Shown: positions 11,638 to 11,792 of the stretch, piece after piece
Numbering within the stretch: position 1 is the first letter of the stretch
Layout of the letters: every line of letters starts with the position of its first letter
DNA from: JBBRUG01 sp038247995
GTDB taxonomy: Bacteria > Chloroflexota > Chloroflexia > Chloroflexales > Chloroflexaceae
Length of the DNA: 11,792 nt
Reading direction: 5' to 3'
Assembly (NCBI GenBank): GCA_038247995.1
Contig: JBBRUG010000185.1
Location: 1-11,792 of the forward strand
Translations under genes and position numbers: made by a program
Notes under the pieces: model-generated
Seen by the model: only the letters and a program-made list of their open reading frames with translations
The model's database searches: none
Told to the model about the DNA's origin: nothing

Positions 11638-11792
11638 TCAGTGTGCCCCTCAGTGTGCCCGCACTCAGGTCAGTGCCCTCACCCACTCAGTGCTTCAGTG
11701 TGCCCCTCAGTGCTTCAGTGTGCCCCTCAGTGTGCCCCTCAGTGTGCCCCTCAGTGTGCCCCTCAGTGTGCCCCTCAGTGTGCCCGCACTCA
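11638..11792 (+). repeat. 12-bp TCAGTGTGCCCC tandem array reaching the window edge
   Basis: The unit TCAGTGTGCCCC and shorter variants (TCAGTGCT, TCAGTGCCC) fill the last 155 bases, 45 bases upstream of the recR start. The 30 bases at 11638–11667 recur exactly at 11763–11792, a higher-order repeat with 125-base spacing. The array continues beyond the window, so its full size is unknown. No gene is seen in 11594–11792. Confidence 0.92.

Overview
The window looks like part of a chromosome from a GC-rich member of the Chloroflexota, probably the Chloroflexia (Roseiflexus/Chloroflexus/Kouleothrix-like). This is a recollection-based inference. It rests on protein resemblance, on the recR–roadblock gene pair, on the HipA-like kinase/DUF3037 pair, and on spacers crowded with heptamer tandem repeats and perfect palindromes. 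There are no tRNA, rRNA, CRISPR or recognisable transposase genes.

Layout, left to right. (1) 1–492, + strand: the 3' end of a von Willebrand A (CoxE-like) protein cut by the window edge. (2) 559–1044, +: an N-terminally truncated nitroreductase remnant whose tail is a heptamer repeat. (3) 1140–1856, +: a metallo-beta-lactamase-fold hydrolase. (4) 1857–2161: a repeat- and hairpin-rich spacer. (5) 2162–3571, +: a class III PLP aminotransferase, ending at a strong hairpin shared with the convergent operon. (6) 3622–7043, − strand: a three-gene branched-chain-type 2-oxoacid dehydrogenase operon read right to left as E1 alpha, E1 beta, E2; no E3 gene is present. (7) 7044–7563: a divergent intergenic region with promoter-like boxes, a possible attenuator hairpin and a mosaic of tandem repeats. 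(8) 7564–9312, +: a lipoprotein alpha-amylase (GH13). (9) 9328–10110 and 10088–10471, +: a HipA-like kinase overlapping a DUF3037 protein. (10) 10584–10949 and 10967–11593, −: a roadblock/LC7 protein downstream of recR. (11) 11638–11792: a 12-bp tandem array running to the window edge.

Functionally, the E1 alpha/E1 beta/E2 operon would oxidatively decarboxylate branched-chain 2-oxoacids (or pyruvate) to acyl-CoA. The convergent aminotransferase could feed amino-donor metabolism, but no direct link is visible. The amylase would be a surface-anchored alpha-glucan hydrolase. RecR belongs to RecFOR repair.

The most distinctive content is non-coding. Long perfect palindromes sit at all three junctions of the dehydrogenase operon. 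Palindromic cores of the same families appear in frame inside the E2 linker. The conserved end of one palindrome family supplies the TAG stop codon of two unrelated genes. Heptamer (7 or 14 bp) tandem arrays recur at several loci. The most interesting protein-level candidate is the translationally coupled HipA-like kinase/DUF3037 pair, a recurrent two-gene module whose function I do not know to be established.
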